Below are positions 8,928-16,718 of a stretch of 64,000 bases of DNA, in pieces. The notes under the pieces were generated by a model. That model did no database searches, was not told the origin of the DNA, and saw nothing but the letters and a program-made list of their open reading frames with translations. Positions within the stretch are counted from its first letter, which is position 1. Each line of letters opens with the position of its first letter. The position numbers and the translations under genes were made by a program. Source of the stretch: Streptomyces sp. NBC_00224 (lineage in GTDB: Bacteria > Actinomycetota > Actinomycetes > Streptomycetales > Streptomycetaceae); contig NZ_CP108106.1 of the NCBI RefSeq assembly GCF_041435195.1, positions 6,053,501 to 6,117,500 of the forward strand, in the 5' to 3' direction.

Positions 8928-9386
8928 ATGTCCACTCCCCGGATGAACAACCCGGCGCAGGTGCTGCCCGACTCCATGACGGCCATCCTCGGCCTGATCA
9001 AGTCGATCCGTAAGGCCGGTGTCGAGGACGCCACCCTCGAACTGGTCCACCTGCGGGCCAGCCAGATCAACGGCTGCGGCCCCTGCCTCGACGCGTCGGC
9101 CAAGGCCGCGCAGAAGGCGGGCGTCTCCGAGGAGCGCATCTTCTCGGTGGGCGCCTGGCGCGAGACGCCGTTCTACAGCGACGCCGAGCGCGCGGCGCTG
9201 GCGCTCGCCGAGCACGTCACCCGGCTCGCGGACCGCGAGGACGCCGTGCCGGACGCCGTGTGGAACGAGGCCGCCAAGCACTACGACGAGCAGCAGCTGG
9301 CCGCCCTGGTCCTCCAGATCGGCGTGGTCAACCTGTTCAACCGCCTCAACGCCGCCACCAAGCAGCAGGCCGGCCAGGCCTGGTAG
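8928..9386 (+). CDS. AhpD/carboxymuconolactone decarboxylase-like protein (CxxC kept, His lost)
   Basis: 152 residues from ATG 8928 (an in-frame ATG at 8916 is an alternative; GGAAG elements precede both). The CMD/AhpD core is clear: ELVHLRASQINGCGPC, then DAERAALALAEHVTRL. Family members use CxxCxxxH as a redox or proton-transfer site. Here Cys50 and Cys53 are present, but the position of the His (57) is Ser. The paralogue at 20821 shows the reverse pattern. ECF41 sigma factors are usually encoded beside such a gene, as here, and the CMD protein is thought to be part of the response. Confidence 0.85.
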   Translation: MSTPRMNNPAQVLPDSMTAILGLIKSIRKAGVEDATLELVHLRASQINGCGPCLDASAKAAQKAGVSEERIFSVGAWRETPFYSDAERAALALAEHVTRLADREDAVPDAVWNEAAKHYDEQQLAALVLQIGVVNLFNRLNAATKQQAGQAW

Positions 9387-9395
9387 CCGCGGCCG

Positions 9396-9434
9396 CACAC
9401 CGCCGGGGACCCGGGTCGGGTCCCCGGCGGTGTG
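9396..9434 (+). terminator. Strong hairpin terminator after the CMD gene
   Basis: A 17-bp perfect stem (9396-9412 with 9418-9434) closes a 5-nt loop. It begins 10 nt after the CMD stop and has no T tract, as is usual in Streptomyces. It separates the SDR/CMD transcript from the sigma-factor promoter. Confidence 0.85.
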
Positions 9435-9486
9435 CGACAGTTGGCCGGCCGGGGGACCGGCGAACGAGCCCACCGTCGGCGGACGT

Positions 9487-9513
9487 TGTCACATTTGCCG
9501 GGGCCGGTTCGTC
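9487..9513 (+). promoter_or_regulatory. ECF41-type promoter of the sigma gene (autoregulation)
   Basis: TGTCACA at 9487-9493 and CGTC at 9510-9513 are separated by exactly 16 bp. This is the published ECF41 promoter form, lying 40 nt upstream of the ECF41 gene. Two further matches with the same spacing are at 10577 and 20662. Confidence 0.8.
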
Positions 9514-9552
9514 ATGGGATTGACGGAACGCGAACCAAAAGGGATGTGACCG

Positions 9553-10434
9553 ATGGACGAGCGCGAGTGGCTGGCGCAGCGATTCGAGGAGAACCGGAGC
9601 CATCTGAGAGCGGTGGCCTACCGGATGCTCGGCTCGCTGAGCGAGGCCGACGACGCCGTTCAGGAGTCCTGGCTGAGGCTCAGCCGCTCCGACACGGACG
9701 ACATCGAGAACCTGGTCGGCTGGCTGACGACGATCGTGGGCCGGGTCTGTCTGGACATGCTGCGCTCCCGCCGGGCCCGCCGTGAGGACCCGCTGGAGGC
9801 CCAGGTCACCGAGCCCGCCCTGGAGCCGGAGGACGGCGCCGACCCCGAACACCAGGCGCTCCTCGCCGACTCGGTGGGCCTCGCCCTGCTGGTCGTCCTG
9901 GAGACGCTCGACCCCGCCGAGCGGCTGGCGTTCGTGCTGCACGACATGTTCGCGGTGCCCTTCGAGGAGATCGCGCCCATCGTGGACCGCAGCCCCGCGG
10001 CCGCCCGGCAGTTGGCCAGCCGCGCCCGCCGCCGCGTCCAGGGTGTGAACACCCCGCCCGCCCCCGACCTCACCCGCCAGCGCGAGGTCGTCGAGGCGTT
10101 CCTCAGCGCGGCCCGCGGCGGCGACTTCGACGCCCTGGTCGCCGTGCTCGACCCCGACGTCGTGGCCCGCTCGTACGCGGGCGACCGCCCCGGGGCCTCC
10201 ACCGTGCTGCGCGGTGCCGCGGCCGTGGCCCGGCAGGCGCTCACCTTCGCCCAGTTCGCCAAGTCCGCCGAGCCCGCGCTGGTGGACGGCTCGCCGGGTG
10301 TGGTGGCGGACCGCGGCAAGCCGGGCTACCGCGTGATGAGCTTCGGCTTCTCCGACCACGTGATCACCGAGATCGAGGTCATCACCGACCCGGCGCGCCT
10401 GGGCGCGCTCGAACTGGTGCTGCTCGAAGCGTGA
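9553..10434 (+). CDS. ECF41-family RNA polymerase sigma factor with fused SnoaL-like regulatory domain
   Basis: 293 residues. Sigma-70 region 2 spans about residues 8-75 (LRAVAYRMLGSLSEADDAVQ; WLTTIVGRVCLDMLRSRRAR) and region 4 about 105-165 (LDPAERLAFVLHDMF). Instead of a separate anti-sigma factor, a C-terminal NTF2/SnoaL-like domain (about 175-293) follows, with TDPARL matching the conserved NPDKL-type motif near the end. In this family the fused domain controls activity, and the factor drives genes for CMD, oxidoreductase or epimerase (COE) proteins. That matches the CMD, SDR and NmrA genes here. The promoter 40 nt upstream fits autoregulation. Confidence 0.9.
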   Translation: MDEREWLAQRFEENRSHLRAVAYRMLGSLSEADDAVQESWLRLSRSDTDDIENLVGWLTTIVGRVCLDMLRSRRARREDPLEAQVTEPALEPEDGADPEHQALLADSVGLALLVVLETLDPAERLAFVLHDMFAVPFEEIAPIVDRSPAAARQLASRARRRVQGVNTPPAPDLTRQREVVEAFLSAARGGDFDALVAVLDPDVVARSYAGDRPGASTVLRGAAAVARQALTFAQFAKSAEPALVDGSPGVVADRGKPGYRVMSFGFSDHVITEIEVITDPARLGALELVLLEA

Positions 10435-10482
10435 AAGAGGCTTGAGGTTGGCCCCGAGAGTGGGCCGCACAAGGGTGGAAAA

Positions 10483-10514
10483 CGGCCCGGGATCGCTTCG
10501 GCGGTCCCGGGCCG
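10483..10514 (+). terminator. Hairpin terminator after the ECF41 gene
   Basis: A 14-bp stem (one G-U pair) closes a TTCG tetraloop: arms 10483-10496 and 10501-10514. It lies 48 nt after the sigma-factor stop. Confidence 0.85.
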
Positions 10515-10576
10515 TCGCGCGTTTCGGGTGCATCGCCGCAGGTCAGATGCCGTTCTAAAACTATTTTTCGTCCAGC

Positions 10577-10603
10577 GGTCACATTCGCCGTGCGGGATCC
10601 GTC
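10577..10603 (+). promoter_or_regulatory. ECF41-like promoter upstream of the MFS exporter gene
   Basis: GGTCACA (10577-10583), 16 bp, then CGTC (10600-10603). It differs from the promoter at 9487 by one base in the -35 and shares the extended GTCACATT and CGTCAT context. Confidence 0.7.
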
Positions 10604-10853
10604 ATATCAGTGACGGACGAGTCCGGGCCGGCGAGCCGAAGGGGGCAGCGCCGGTGGAGCGTCCGTCGCCCTCGTTCGGGGGCGCCCGCTCGACAAGCCC
10701 CCGATGGAGAGCAGCCTTTGACACGTTCGTCCCGCGTCCGGAACAGAACTCTCGGGCGGCGTTCCGTACCGACCGCGGTTGTGTCCGGCAGCCACCCGGC
10801 ATCGCCGGGGGCGCTCTCACCTACTCGATCCTGCATACTTTAGGAGTCTCGTA

Positions 10854-12374
10854 ATGGCTGCCGCCGACTCACTCGCGCGGTCGGGACCCGGGGCTGGTTT
10901 CAAGCCCGGTGCGATCCTGGCGTTTGTCTGCCTGGGCCAGTTCATGGTCTTCATCGACGTGTCGATCGTGAACCTCGCCCTGCCGTCCATTCAGGACGGC
11001 CTCGACATGTCCGATGTCAGTCTGAACTACATCGTCACCGCCTACTCGACCGTGCTCGGCGGCTTCCTGCTGCTCGGCGGACGGCTCGCCGACACCTTCG
11101 GTCGGCGGAAGTTCCTGATGGGCGGCTTCCTGGTCTTCGCCCTCGCCTCGCTCACCTCGGGTCTGGCGCAGAACGCCGCCATGCTGATCACCTCCCGCGG
11201 CTTCCAGGGCCTCGGCGCCTCGATGATCGCCCCCGCGGCGCTCTCGATCCTGACCAACACCTTCCCGGAGGGCCCGGAGCGCAACAAGGCCCTCGGTGTG
11301 TGGGGTTCGCTCGCCGGTATCGCCTCCATCCTCGGTGTGATCCTCGGCGGTGTCCTCGCCGACGGCCCCGGCTGGGAGTGGATCTTCTGGATCAACGTGC
11401 CGATCGGCATCGTGCTGGCCGTGCTCGCGCCGAAGATCGTCCCCGAGTCGAAGTCCGACGCCCCGCGCCAGCGCTTCGACTTCGCCGGCGCCGGGACCCT
11501 CACCGCCGGTCTGCTGCTCCTCATCTTCACCCTCGGTGAAGCCATCAACGTCGGCTGGGGCACCGCGCGTACGATCGGCAGCCTCATCGGTGTCGTCGTC
11601 CTGCTGACCGCCTTCCTCGTCATCGAGACCAAGGTCGAGGCGCCGATGATGCCGCTGCGCATCTTCCGCCTCAAGACGATGCGCGTCGCCAACATCTCCG
11701 CGATCCTCGTCTTCGGTACGTTCGGCGCGCTGTTCTTCTTCGCCAGCCTCTTCATGCAGCAGGCGTTCGGTTACTCCCCGATGAAGGCCGGCTTCGCCTA
11801 TGTGCCGCTCGCCCTCTCGGTGGCCATCGGCGCCGGTGCCGCCTCCGGCATCATCGCCAAGGTGGCGGCCCGCCCGGTGCTCGCCGTCGGTCTGACCCTC
11901 ACCACCAGCGGCCTGCTGCTCCTGTGGCGCGCCCCGGCCGACGGCTCGTACGTGGTCGACCTGCTCCCCGCGTTCATCCTGCTCGGCCTCGGCTGCGGCA
12001 TGGTCTTCGTGACCCTGCAGATCGCCGCGTTCATCGGTATCTCGGACGAGGAGGCGGGCGTCGGCGCCGGTCTCATCAACACCAGCCAGGAGGCCGGTGG
12101 CGCCCTCGGTCTCGCCGTGATCGCGACCATCGCGTACAACGGCCTGGAGGACAAGCTCGCCAAGACCGGTGGCAACCCCACCAAGATCCACGACATCCAG
12201 GCGACGGCCAACCACCACGCCTTCCTCGCCGCCGCGATCCTCAGCTTCGGCGCTCTCCTGGTGGCCCTGTTCTTCATGCCGAAGGGCGCGCAGTCGATGA
12301 GCTCGGCGCACGCGCACGGCACCGGGGAAGCGGAGGCCGCGGGCACGCCCGAGGCCGCCGGCGTCGAGAAGTGA
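10854..12374 (+). CDS. DHA2-family (EmrB/QacA-like) MFS drug exporter
   Basis: 506 residues from ATG 10854 with TAGGAG RBS. About 14 membrane helices are apparent, the size and count of DHA2 proton-antiport exporters. Motif A is GGRLADTFGRRK between TM2 and TM3, and motif C-like GxLAGIASILGVILGG occurs in TM5. The protein begins with the characteristic AFVCLGQFMVFIDVSIVNLALP helix. It lies behind an ECF41-like promoter, so export may be part of the sigma-controlled response. It is the obvious self-resistance or efflux candidate of the island; substrate unknown. Confidence 0.9.
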   Translation: MAAADSLARSGPGAGFKPGAILAFVCLGQFMVFIDVSIVNLALPSIQDGLDMSDVSLNYIVTAYSTVLGGFLLLGGRLADTFGRRKFLMGGFLVFALASLTSGLAQNAAMLITSRGFQGLGASMIAPAALSILTNTFPEGPERNKALGVWGSLAGIASILGVILGGVLADGPGWEWIFWINVPIGIVLAVLAPKIVPESKSDAPRQRFDFAGAGTLTAGLLLLIFTLGEAINVGWGTARTIGSLIGVVVLLTAFLVIETKVEAPMMPLRIFRLKTMRVANISAILVFGTFGALFFFASLFMQQAFGYSPMKAGFAYVPLALSVAIGAGAASGIIAKVAARPVLAVGLTLTTSGLLLLWRAPADGSYVVDLLPAFILLGLGCGMVFVTLQIAAFIGISDEEAGVGAGLINTSQEAGGALGLAVIATIAYNGLEDKLAKTGGNPTKIHDIQATANHHAFLAAAILSFGALLVALFFMPKGAQSMSSAHAHGTGEAEAAGTPEAAGVEK

Positions 12375-12416
12375 CCTCTGTGAACCGCCCGCTCGCCGCA
12401 TAGGGCTGGGCAGGCC

Positions 12417-12452
12417 GTGGCGCTCCTCCGACACCTGGCGGAGGAGCGCCAC
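12417..12452 (+). terminator. Hairpin terminator after the MFS gene
   Basis: A perfect 14-bp stem (12417-12430 with 12439-12452) and an 8-nt loop, starting 42 nt after the MFS stop. The PPOX gene begins 70 nt downstream and probably has its own promoter or reads through. Confidence 0.8.
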
Positions 12453-12521
12453 CGGCCGTTGGACGGGGGCCGGGCCGTCGTGGCCGCGGCCCCCTGGGAA
12501 CGCCTGGAAGGACGTATCCGC

Positions 12522-12938
12522 ATGTCACTGCCCCGAGGGCGGACGAGCGCTCCGGAGGTCTCCGCCTCGGTGGAGGCGTTCCTCACCGAACCGCTCGTCG
12601 CCACGCTGACCACCCTGCGGCCCGACGGCTCGCCCCATGTGGCGCCCGTACGGTTCACCTGGGACGCGGCGTCGGGGCTCGCCCGGGTCATGACGGTCGC
12701 CACCTCGCGCAAGGCGCGCAACGTGCTGGCGAACCCGGGTAGCCGGGCCGTCCTGTGTCAGGTGGAGGGCTTCGCCTGGGTCACCCTGGAAGGCACCGGC
12801 ACGGTGTCGGACGACCCGGCGCGGGTGGCCGAGGGCGCGCGGCGCTATGCCAAGCGCTATTGGTCGGCGCCGCCGAATCCGCCGGGCCGGGTGGTTCTGG
12901 AGATCGCGGTCGACCGGGTGATGAACCTCAATACGTAA
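12522..12938 (+). CDS. PPOX-class (pyridoxamine 5'-phosphate oxidase fold) flavin/F420-binding protein
   Basis: 138 residues from ATG 12522, with GGAAGGA nine bases upstream. The split beta-barrel pattern of small actinobacterial PPOX proteins is clear: EPLVATLTTLRPDGSPHVAPVRFTW, then VATSRKARNVLANP (the cofactor phosphate-binding K/R-x-x-N segment). Related proteins bind F420 or flavin and reduce quinone-like or heterocyclic compounds. Sitting between an exporter and an aromatic hydroxylase, a reductase role in modifying an aromatic metabolite is plausible but unproven. Confidence 0.8.
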   Translation: MSLPRGRTSAPEVSASVEAFLTEPLVATLTTLRPDGSPHVAPVRFTWDAASGLARVMTVATSRKARNVLANPGSRAVLCQVEGFAWVTLEGTGTVSDDPARVAEGARRYAKRYWSAPPNPPGRVVLEIAVDRVMNLNT

Positions 12939-12968
12939 TTCACCCTCAGTCCGCCGCAGGACTTAATC

Positions 12969-13017
12969 GGCGCGGCACCACCGGATGCATGGACATTCGG
13001 CGGTGCCGCGCCTTTTT
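12969..13017 (+). terminator. Rho-independent terminator after the PPOX gene
   Basis: Arms GGCGCGGCACC (12969-12979) and GGTGCCGCGCC (13002-13012) pair perfectly. Three further pairs form past one mismatch, and TTTTT follows at 13013-13017. Confidence 0.9.
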
Positions 13018-13056
13018 GTATTCCATACACACAACTTCCGTACACGATCGATGACT

Positions 13057-13105
13057 TGAGTCGTACTCAGGCGCCCGCTGCAACGATCGGCCATATCGGC
13101 TGATC
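13057..13105. promoter_or_regulatory. Two inverted repeats upstream of the first FAD hydroxylase gene
   Basis: TGAGT-cgt-ACTCA (13057-13069) is a perfect palindrome. GATCGGCC-N5-GGCTGATC (13085-13105) is nearly so (7 of 8 pairs). Both lie in the 120 nt after the terminator and before the ATG at 13137, where an operator is expected. Confidence 0.4.
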
Positions 13106-13136
13106 CATGTCATCCATCTGCACGAGGAGTGCGAAT

Positions 13137-14624
13137 ATGACCCAGGGCGCAATTGTTGTCGGGGCGGGTCCGGTCGGACTCATGCTCGCCGGTGAACTCC
13201 GCCTTGCCGGTGTGGAGGTCGCCCTCTACGACAAGCTTCCGGCTCCCAGCGGAGAATCGCGCGGTCTCGGATTCACCGGCCGTACGGCCGAAGTCCTCGA
13301 CCAGCGTGGCCTGTTGTCGAAGCTCGGTGAGTTCCGCTGGGGCAAGCAGGGCCACTTCGGCGGCGTCCGCATCAATTTCGACGAGCTCGACGAGAGCCAC
13401 TACGGCATCATGGGCCTGGCCCAGTCCCGCACCGAGGAGACCCTCGGCAAGTGGGTCGAGGAGCTCGGCGTCACCGTGCGCCGCGGATACGAGGTCACCG
13501 GCTACCGCGAGACCGAGAGCGGCGTCGTCGTCGAGTACGAGGGCCCCGACGGCCGCGGCGAGGAGGAGGCCCAGTACCTCGTCGGCACCGACGGCGGCCG
13601 CTCCACCATCCGCCGCCTCGCCGGCATCGACTTCCCGGGCGAGCCCGCCACCCGCGGCATGTACCTGGCCGACGTGGTCGGCGCCGGACTGCGGATGCGC
13701 CCCATCGGCGAGCGCATCGAGGGCGGCGGCATGGTCCTCTCCGTCACCCTGGAGCCGGGCATCGACCGCATCGTCATCCACGAGCCGGGTGTGCGCCCGC
13801 ACCACGGCGAGGGCGAGCTGAAGTTCTCCGAGCTCGCGGACGCCTGGGAGCGCATGACCGGCGAGGACATCCACGGCGCGAGCGCCCGCTGGATGTGCGC
13901 GCTGACCAACTACACCGGCCAGGCCACCGACTACCGCAAGGGCCGGGTCTTCCTCGCCGGCGACTCCGCCCACGACCACGCCCCGCTCGGCGCGCAGGGC
14001 GTCAGCGTCGGCCTCCAGGACGCCGTCAACCTCGGCTGGAAGCTGGCCGCCGCCATCAAGGGGCAGGCCCCCGACGGGCTGCTCGACACCTACCACTCCG
14101 AACGGCACCCGATCGGCGAGCAGTTGCTGCGCAACACGCTCGCCCAGTCGCTGATCTACCTCAGCGGCGAGGAGATGGAGCCGCTGCGCGCCGTGCTGCG
14201 CGAGCTCGTGCAGATCCCGGACGCCGCCCGCCACCTCGCGGGCCTGGTCAGCGGTCTCGACGTACGGTACGACGTCGACACCGACGAGAGCGGCCACCCG
14301 CTGCTCGGACTGCGCCTGGCCCCGGGCCGCGAGGTCGCGCTCACCGACGGCGGGCAGAAGCGCGTCGCCGAGCTGCTGCACTCCGCGCGCGGCGTGCTGA
14401 TCACCACCGGCGACTCGCACGAGGCCGCCGAGCTCGCCGAGGGCTGGGCGGACCGCGTCGACGTGGTCGCCGGCAGCTGGGTCCCCTCGGACACCGCCGC
14501 CGGCGAGGACCCGGAGGCCGTGCTCGTACGCCCCGACGGACACGTCGTGTGGGTCTCGCCCGACGGCGGCAAGCTCCGTGACGCGCTTGAGCGGTGGTTC
14601 GGCGCGGCTCAAGTGGCCGGTTAG
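13137..14624 (+). CDS. FAD-dependent aromatic hydroxylase, PgaE/UrdE/LanE-like (paralogue 1)
   Basis: 495 residues from ATG 13137 with GAGGAG RBS. The FAD site GAGPVG is at 8-13, the DG motif at GTDGGRS, and the GD motif at Gly275-Asp276 followed by APLGAQGVSVGLQDAVNLGWKLA. The stretch GHFGGVRINF and the C-terminal thioredoxin-like domain (about 400-490) match angucycline 12-hydroxylases of the PgaE type, which use FAD, NADPH and O2 on polycyclic aromatic polyketides. No type II PKS genes occur in the window, so the native substrate is unknown. It is closely related to the gene at 16719. Confidence 0.85.
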   Translation: MTQGAIVVGAGPVGLMLAGELRLAGVEVALYDKLPAPSGESRGLGFTGRTAEVLDQRGLLSKLGEFRWGKQGHFGGVRINFDELDESHYGIMGLAQSRTEETLGKWVEELGVTVRRGYEVTGYRETESGVVVEYEGPDGRGEEEAQYLVGTDGGRSTIRRLAGIDFPGEPATRGMYLADVVGAGLRMRPIGERIEGGGMVLSVTLEPGIDRIVIHEPGVRPHHGEGELKFSELADAWERMTGEDIHGASARWMCALTNYTGQATDYRKGRVFLAGDSAHDHAPLGAQGVSVGLQDAVNLGWKLAAAIKGQAPDGLLDTYHSERHPIGEQLLRNTLAQSLIYLSGEEMEPLRAVLRELVQIPDAARHLAGLVSGLDVRYDVDTDESGHPLLGLRLAPGREVALTDGGQKRVAELLHSARGVLITTGDSHEAAELAEGWADRVDVVAGSWVPSDTAAGEDPEAVLVRPDGHVVWVSPDGGKLRDALERWFGAAQVAG

Positions 14625-14660
14625 AAGCTGAATCCGCAGTACCAGCCGCCACCCTGCCCA

Positions 14661-14696
14661 GGGGCCTGTCCGGCGCCTACCCGCCGGACAGGCCCC
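14661..14696 (+). terminator. Hairpin terminator after FAD hydroxylase 1
   Basis: A perfect 15-bp stem (14661-14675 with 14682-14696) with a 6-nt loop, 36 nt after the stop. Confidence 0.85.
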
Positions 14697-14738
14697 GGCC
14701 GTACCCCCCACACAGCCACATCCGAAAGGGAATCCACC

Positions 14739-15575
14739 ATGACCGTCCTCGTCACCGGCAGCAGCGGCAAAGTCGGCTCGCACCTCGTGCGTCTCCTGCA
14801 CGCGAGGGGCGTCACCTTACGCGCCGGCTCGCGCAGCCCCGAGAAGCTGACGCTGCCCGAGGGCGTCGAGTCCGTGAAGCTGGCGCTCGACGAGCCCGCC
14901 GACTTCCCGGCCGCGCTCGCCGGGGTGACCTCGGTCTTCCTGTACTGCGAGGCCGCAGCCGTAGGCGAGTTCGTCGAGCGGGCCGAGGAGGCCGGTGTCG
15001 AGCACGTCGTCGTCATGTCGGCCGACGCGGTGCTGCGCCCCGACGCCGCCGTCAACCCGATCGCCGCGCCCCACCTCGCGGTGGAGCAGGCGCTCGCCGC
15101 CTCCTCGATCACCTCGACCGCGCTGAACTGCGGCGCCCTCGCCAGCAACGCCATGCCGTGGGCCTGGCAGCTCAAGGCGCGCGGCACGGTCGGCCTGCCG
15201 TACCCGAACAGCTACGCCGACCCGGTCAACGAGCGGGACGTCGCCGAGGCCGCGCTCGCGGTGCTCACCGACCCGTCCCTGCGCGGCCGTTCGTACCACC
15301 TCACCGGCCCCGAGGCGCTCACCTTCACCCAGCACATCGCGGCCATCGAGGCCGCCGCGGGCCGGTCCATCCCGGTCATCGAGGTCCCCCCGGCCGTGTG
15401 GCGGGCGAACAAGCCCGACTTCATGCCGGGCGACATCGCGGACGCGCTGCTCGACCTCTGGGCGGCCAGCTCCTCCCCGGTCCCGCTCACCGGCGACGTC
15501 GAGCAGCTGACCGGCCACCCCGCCCGGCCCTTCTCCGAGTGGGCCCAGGAGTACGCGGGCCCGTTCCGCGGCTGA
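14739..15575 (+). CDS. NmrA/NAD(P)-binding atypical SDR (SDR_a5-like)
   Basis: 278 residues from ATG 14739 with a GAAAGGGA RBS. The N-terminal Rossmann motif is TGSSGKVG at 6-13, with no catalytic YxxxK, as in NmrA-like NAD(P)-binding proteins and quinone oxidoreductase regulators. Epimerase/NmrA-like proteins are one of the three classes tied to ECF41 sigma factors. Leu27 is a rare TTA codon (14817-14819), so translation should depend on bldA. The hydrolase gene follows 81 nt downstream on the same strand. Confidence 0.8.
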   Translation: MTVLVTGSSGKVGSHLVRLLHARGVTLRAGSRSPEKLTLPEGVESVKLALDEPADFPAALAGVTSVFLYCEAAAVGEFVERAEEAGVEHVVVMSADAVLRPDAAVNPIAAPHLAVEQALAASSITSTALNCGALASNAMPWAWQLKARGTVGLPYPNSYADPVNERDVAEAALAVLTDPSLRGRSYHLTGPEALTFTQHIAAIEAAAGRSIPVIEVPPAVWRANKPDFMPGDIADALLDLWAASSSPVPLTGDVEQLTGHPARPFSEWAQEYAGPFRG

Positions 15576-15656
15576 CGCCCGCCCCGATACCGCCACCCCC
15601 CACAGGCATTGGTAAGTCCCCCCATGTAGGCACACGTATGACAGGTAGGACTGAGC

Positions 15657-16643
15657 ATGTTGCTGGACCGCAGAAAGATGATCAGCCTGGGCGCTGGATC
15701 GACCGCCCTGGCGATGGCCGGCGGTGTCGCCTTGGCCGAGCCCGCCTCGGCAACCCCGCGGCGCCGCGTCCCGAGCGACGCCGCGCTGGCCAGGTCCCTC
15801 TCCGGCGGTTTCCGCAGCCGCTACGCGCACGCCAACGGCGTACGGCTGCACTACGTCACCGGTGGCTCCGGTGAACCGGTGGTCCTGCTCGCGGGCTGGC
15901 CGCAGACCTGGTGGGCCTGGCGCCACGTCATGCCGGAGCTGGCCCGGCGCCATCACGTCATCGCGGTCGACATCCGGGGCATGGGCGGCTCGGACAAGCC
16001 GCAGGGCGGCTACGACAAGAAGAACATGGCCCGCGACGTGCACGAGCTGGTGCGCTCGCTCGGCTACAGCCGGGTCAACATCGTCGGCCACGACATGGGC
16101 GCGATGGTGGCGTTCAGCTTCGCCGCCAACCACCCGGCGGCCACCCGCAGGCTCAGCGTCGTCGACACCCTGCACGTCGACGAGACCCAGTACGACCTTC
16201 CGCTGCTGCCCCGGCCCGGCAAGGGCTTCAACCTCTGGTGGTGGGCGTTCAACCAGGTGCAGGGCCTGCCCGCGGAGCTGGCGGCCGGCCGGATGCGGCA
16301 CATCGTCGACTGGCTCTTCGCCAACTCCCTGCCCGACCAGAGCCTCGTCCCCGACTTCGACCGCGAGGTGTACGCGCACGCGTACGACTCGCCCGACGCC
16401 GTCCGGGCGGGCACCGCCTGGTACCAGGCCGCCCACCAGGACATCGCGGACCTGAAGACCTACGGCAAGGTGACCGCGCCCGTGCTCGGCGTCGGCTCCC
16501 AGCTCACGTACGACCAGTTCCGGCAGGTGCTGCCGACGCTGGCGACGGACGTCCGCGTGGTGCACGCGGACCGGTCGATCCACTACATCCCCGAGGAGCA
16601 GCCCGAGCTGCTCAGCCGCGAACTGCTGAAGTTCCTCGCCTGA
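15657..16643 (+). CDS. Tat-exported alpha/beta hydrolase, epoxide hydrolase/dehalogenase-like
   Basis: 328 residues from ATG 15657. The N-terminus carries a twin-arginine signal (DRRKMISL followed by an Ala/Leu-rich core and cleavage near EPASA), so the product is probably exported folded. The alpha/beta hydrolase core shows an oxyanion-region LAGWPQTWWAW (HGWP in most relatives), the nucleophile elbow GHDMGA with Asp146, and a C-terminal His309. An Asp nucleophile is the mark of epoxide hydrolases and haloalkane dehalogenases rather than esterases. Located between two aromatic hydroxylases, it may act on an epoxidised metabolite outside the cell; that is inference. Confidence 0.82.
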   Translation: MLLDRRKMISLGAGSTALAMAGGVALAEPASATPRRRVPSDAALARSLSGGFRSRYAHANGVRLHYVTGGSGEPVVLLAGWPQTWWAWRHVMPELARRHHVIAVDIRGMGGSDKPQGGYDKKNMARDVHELVRSLGYSRVNIVGHDMGAMVAFSFAANHPAATRRLSVVDTLHVDETQYDLPLLPRPGKGFNLWWWAFNQVQGLPAELAAGRMRHIVDWLFANSLPDQSLVPDFDREVYAHAYDSPDAVRAGTAWYQAAHQDIADLKTYGKVTAPVLGVGSQLTYDQFRQVLPTLATDVRVVHADRSIHYIPEEQPELLSRELLKFLA

Positions 16644-16718
16644 CCGGCCCGACCCGGGGCGGGCCCGTCAACGGCACTTATCCCATGGCCTGTTCAACAT
16701 CTGCACGAGGAGAGTGAC

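Larger units (their letters stand above)
10435..10853. other. 419-nt intergenic region: terminator, ECF41 promoter, long MFS leader
   Basis: It holds the sigma-gene terminator (10483-10514) and an ECF41-like promoter (10577-10603), then about 240 nt of leader for the MFS gene. Short open frames occur on both strands in the leader but lack RBS support and codon bias, so I do not call a gene. Confidence 0.6.

Noticed and set aside
10610..10843. Short open frames in the MFS leader
   Set aside because: No RBS, no family resemblance and overlapping frames of equal length on both strands; ordinary in high-GC spacers.
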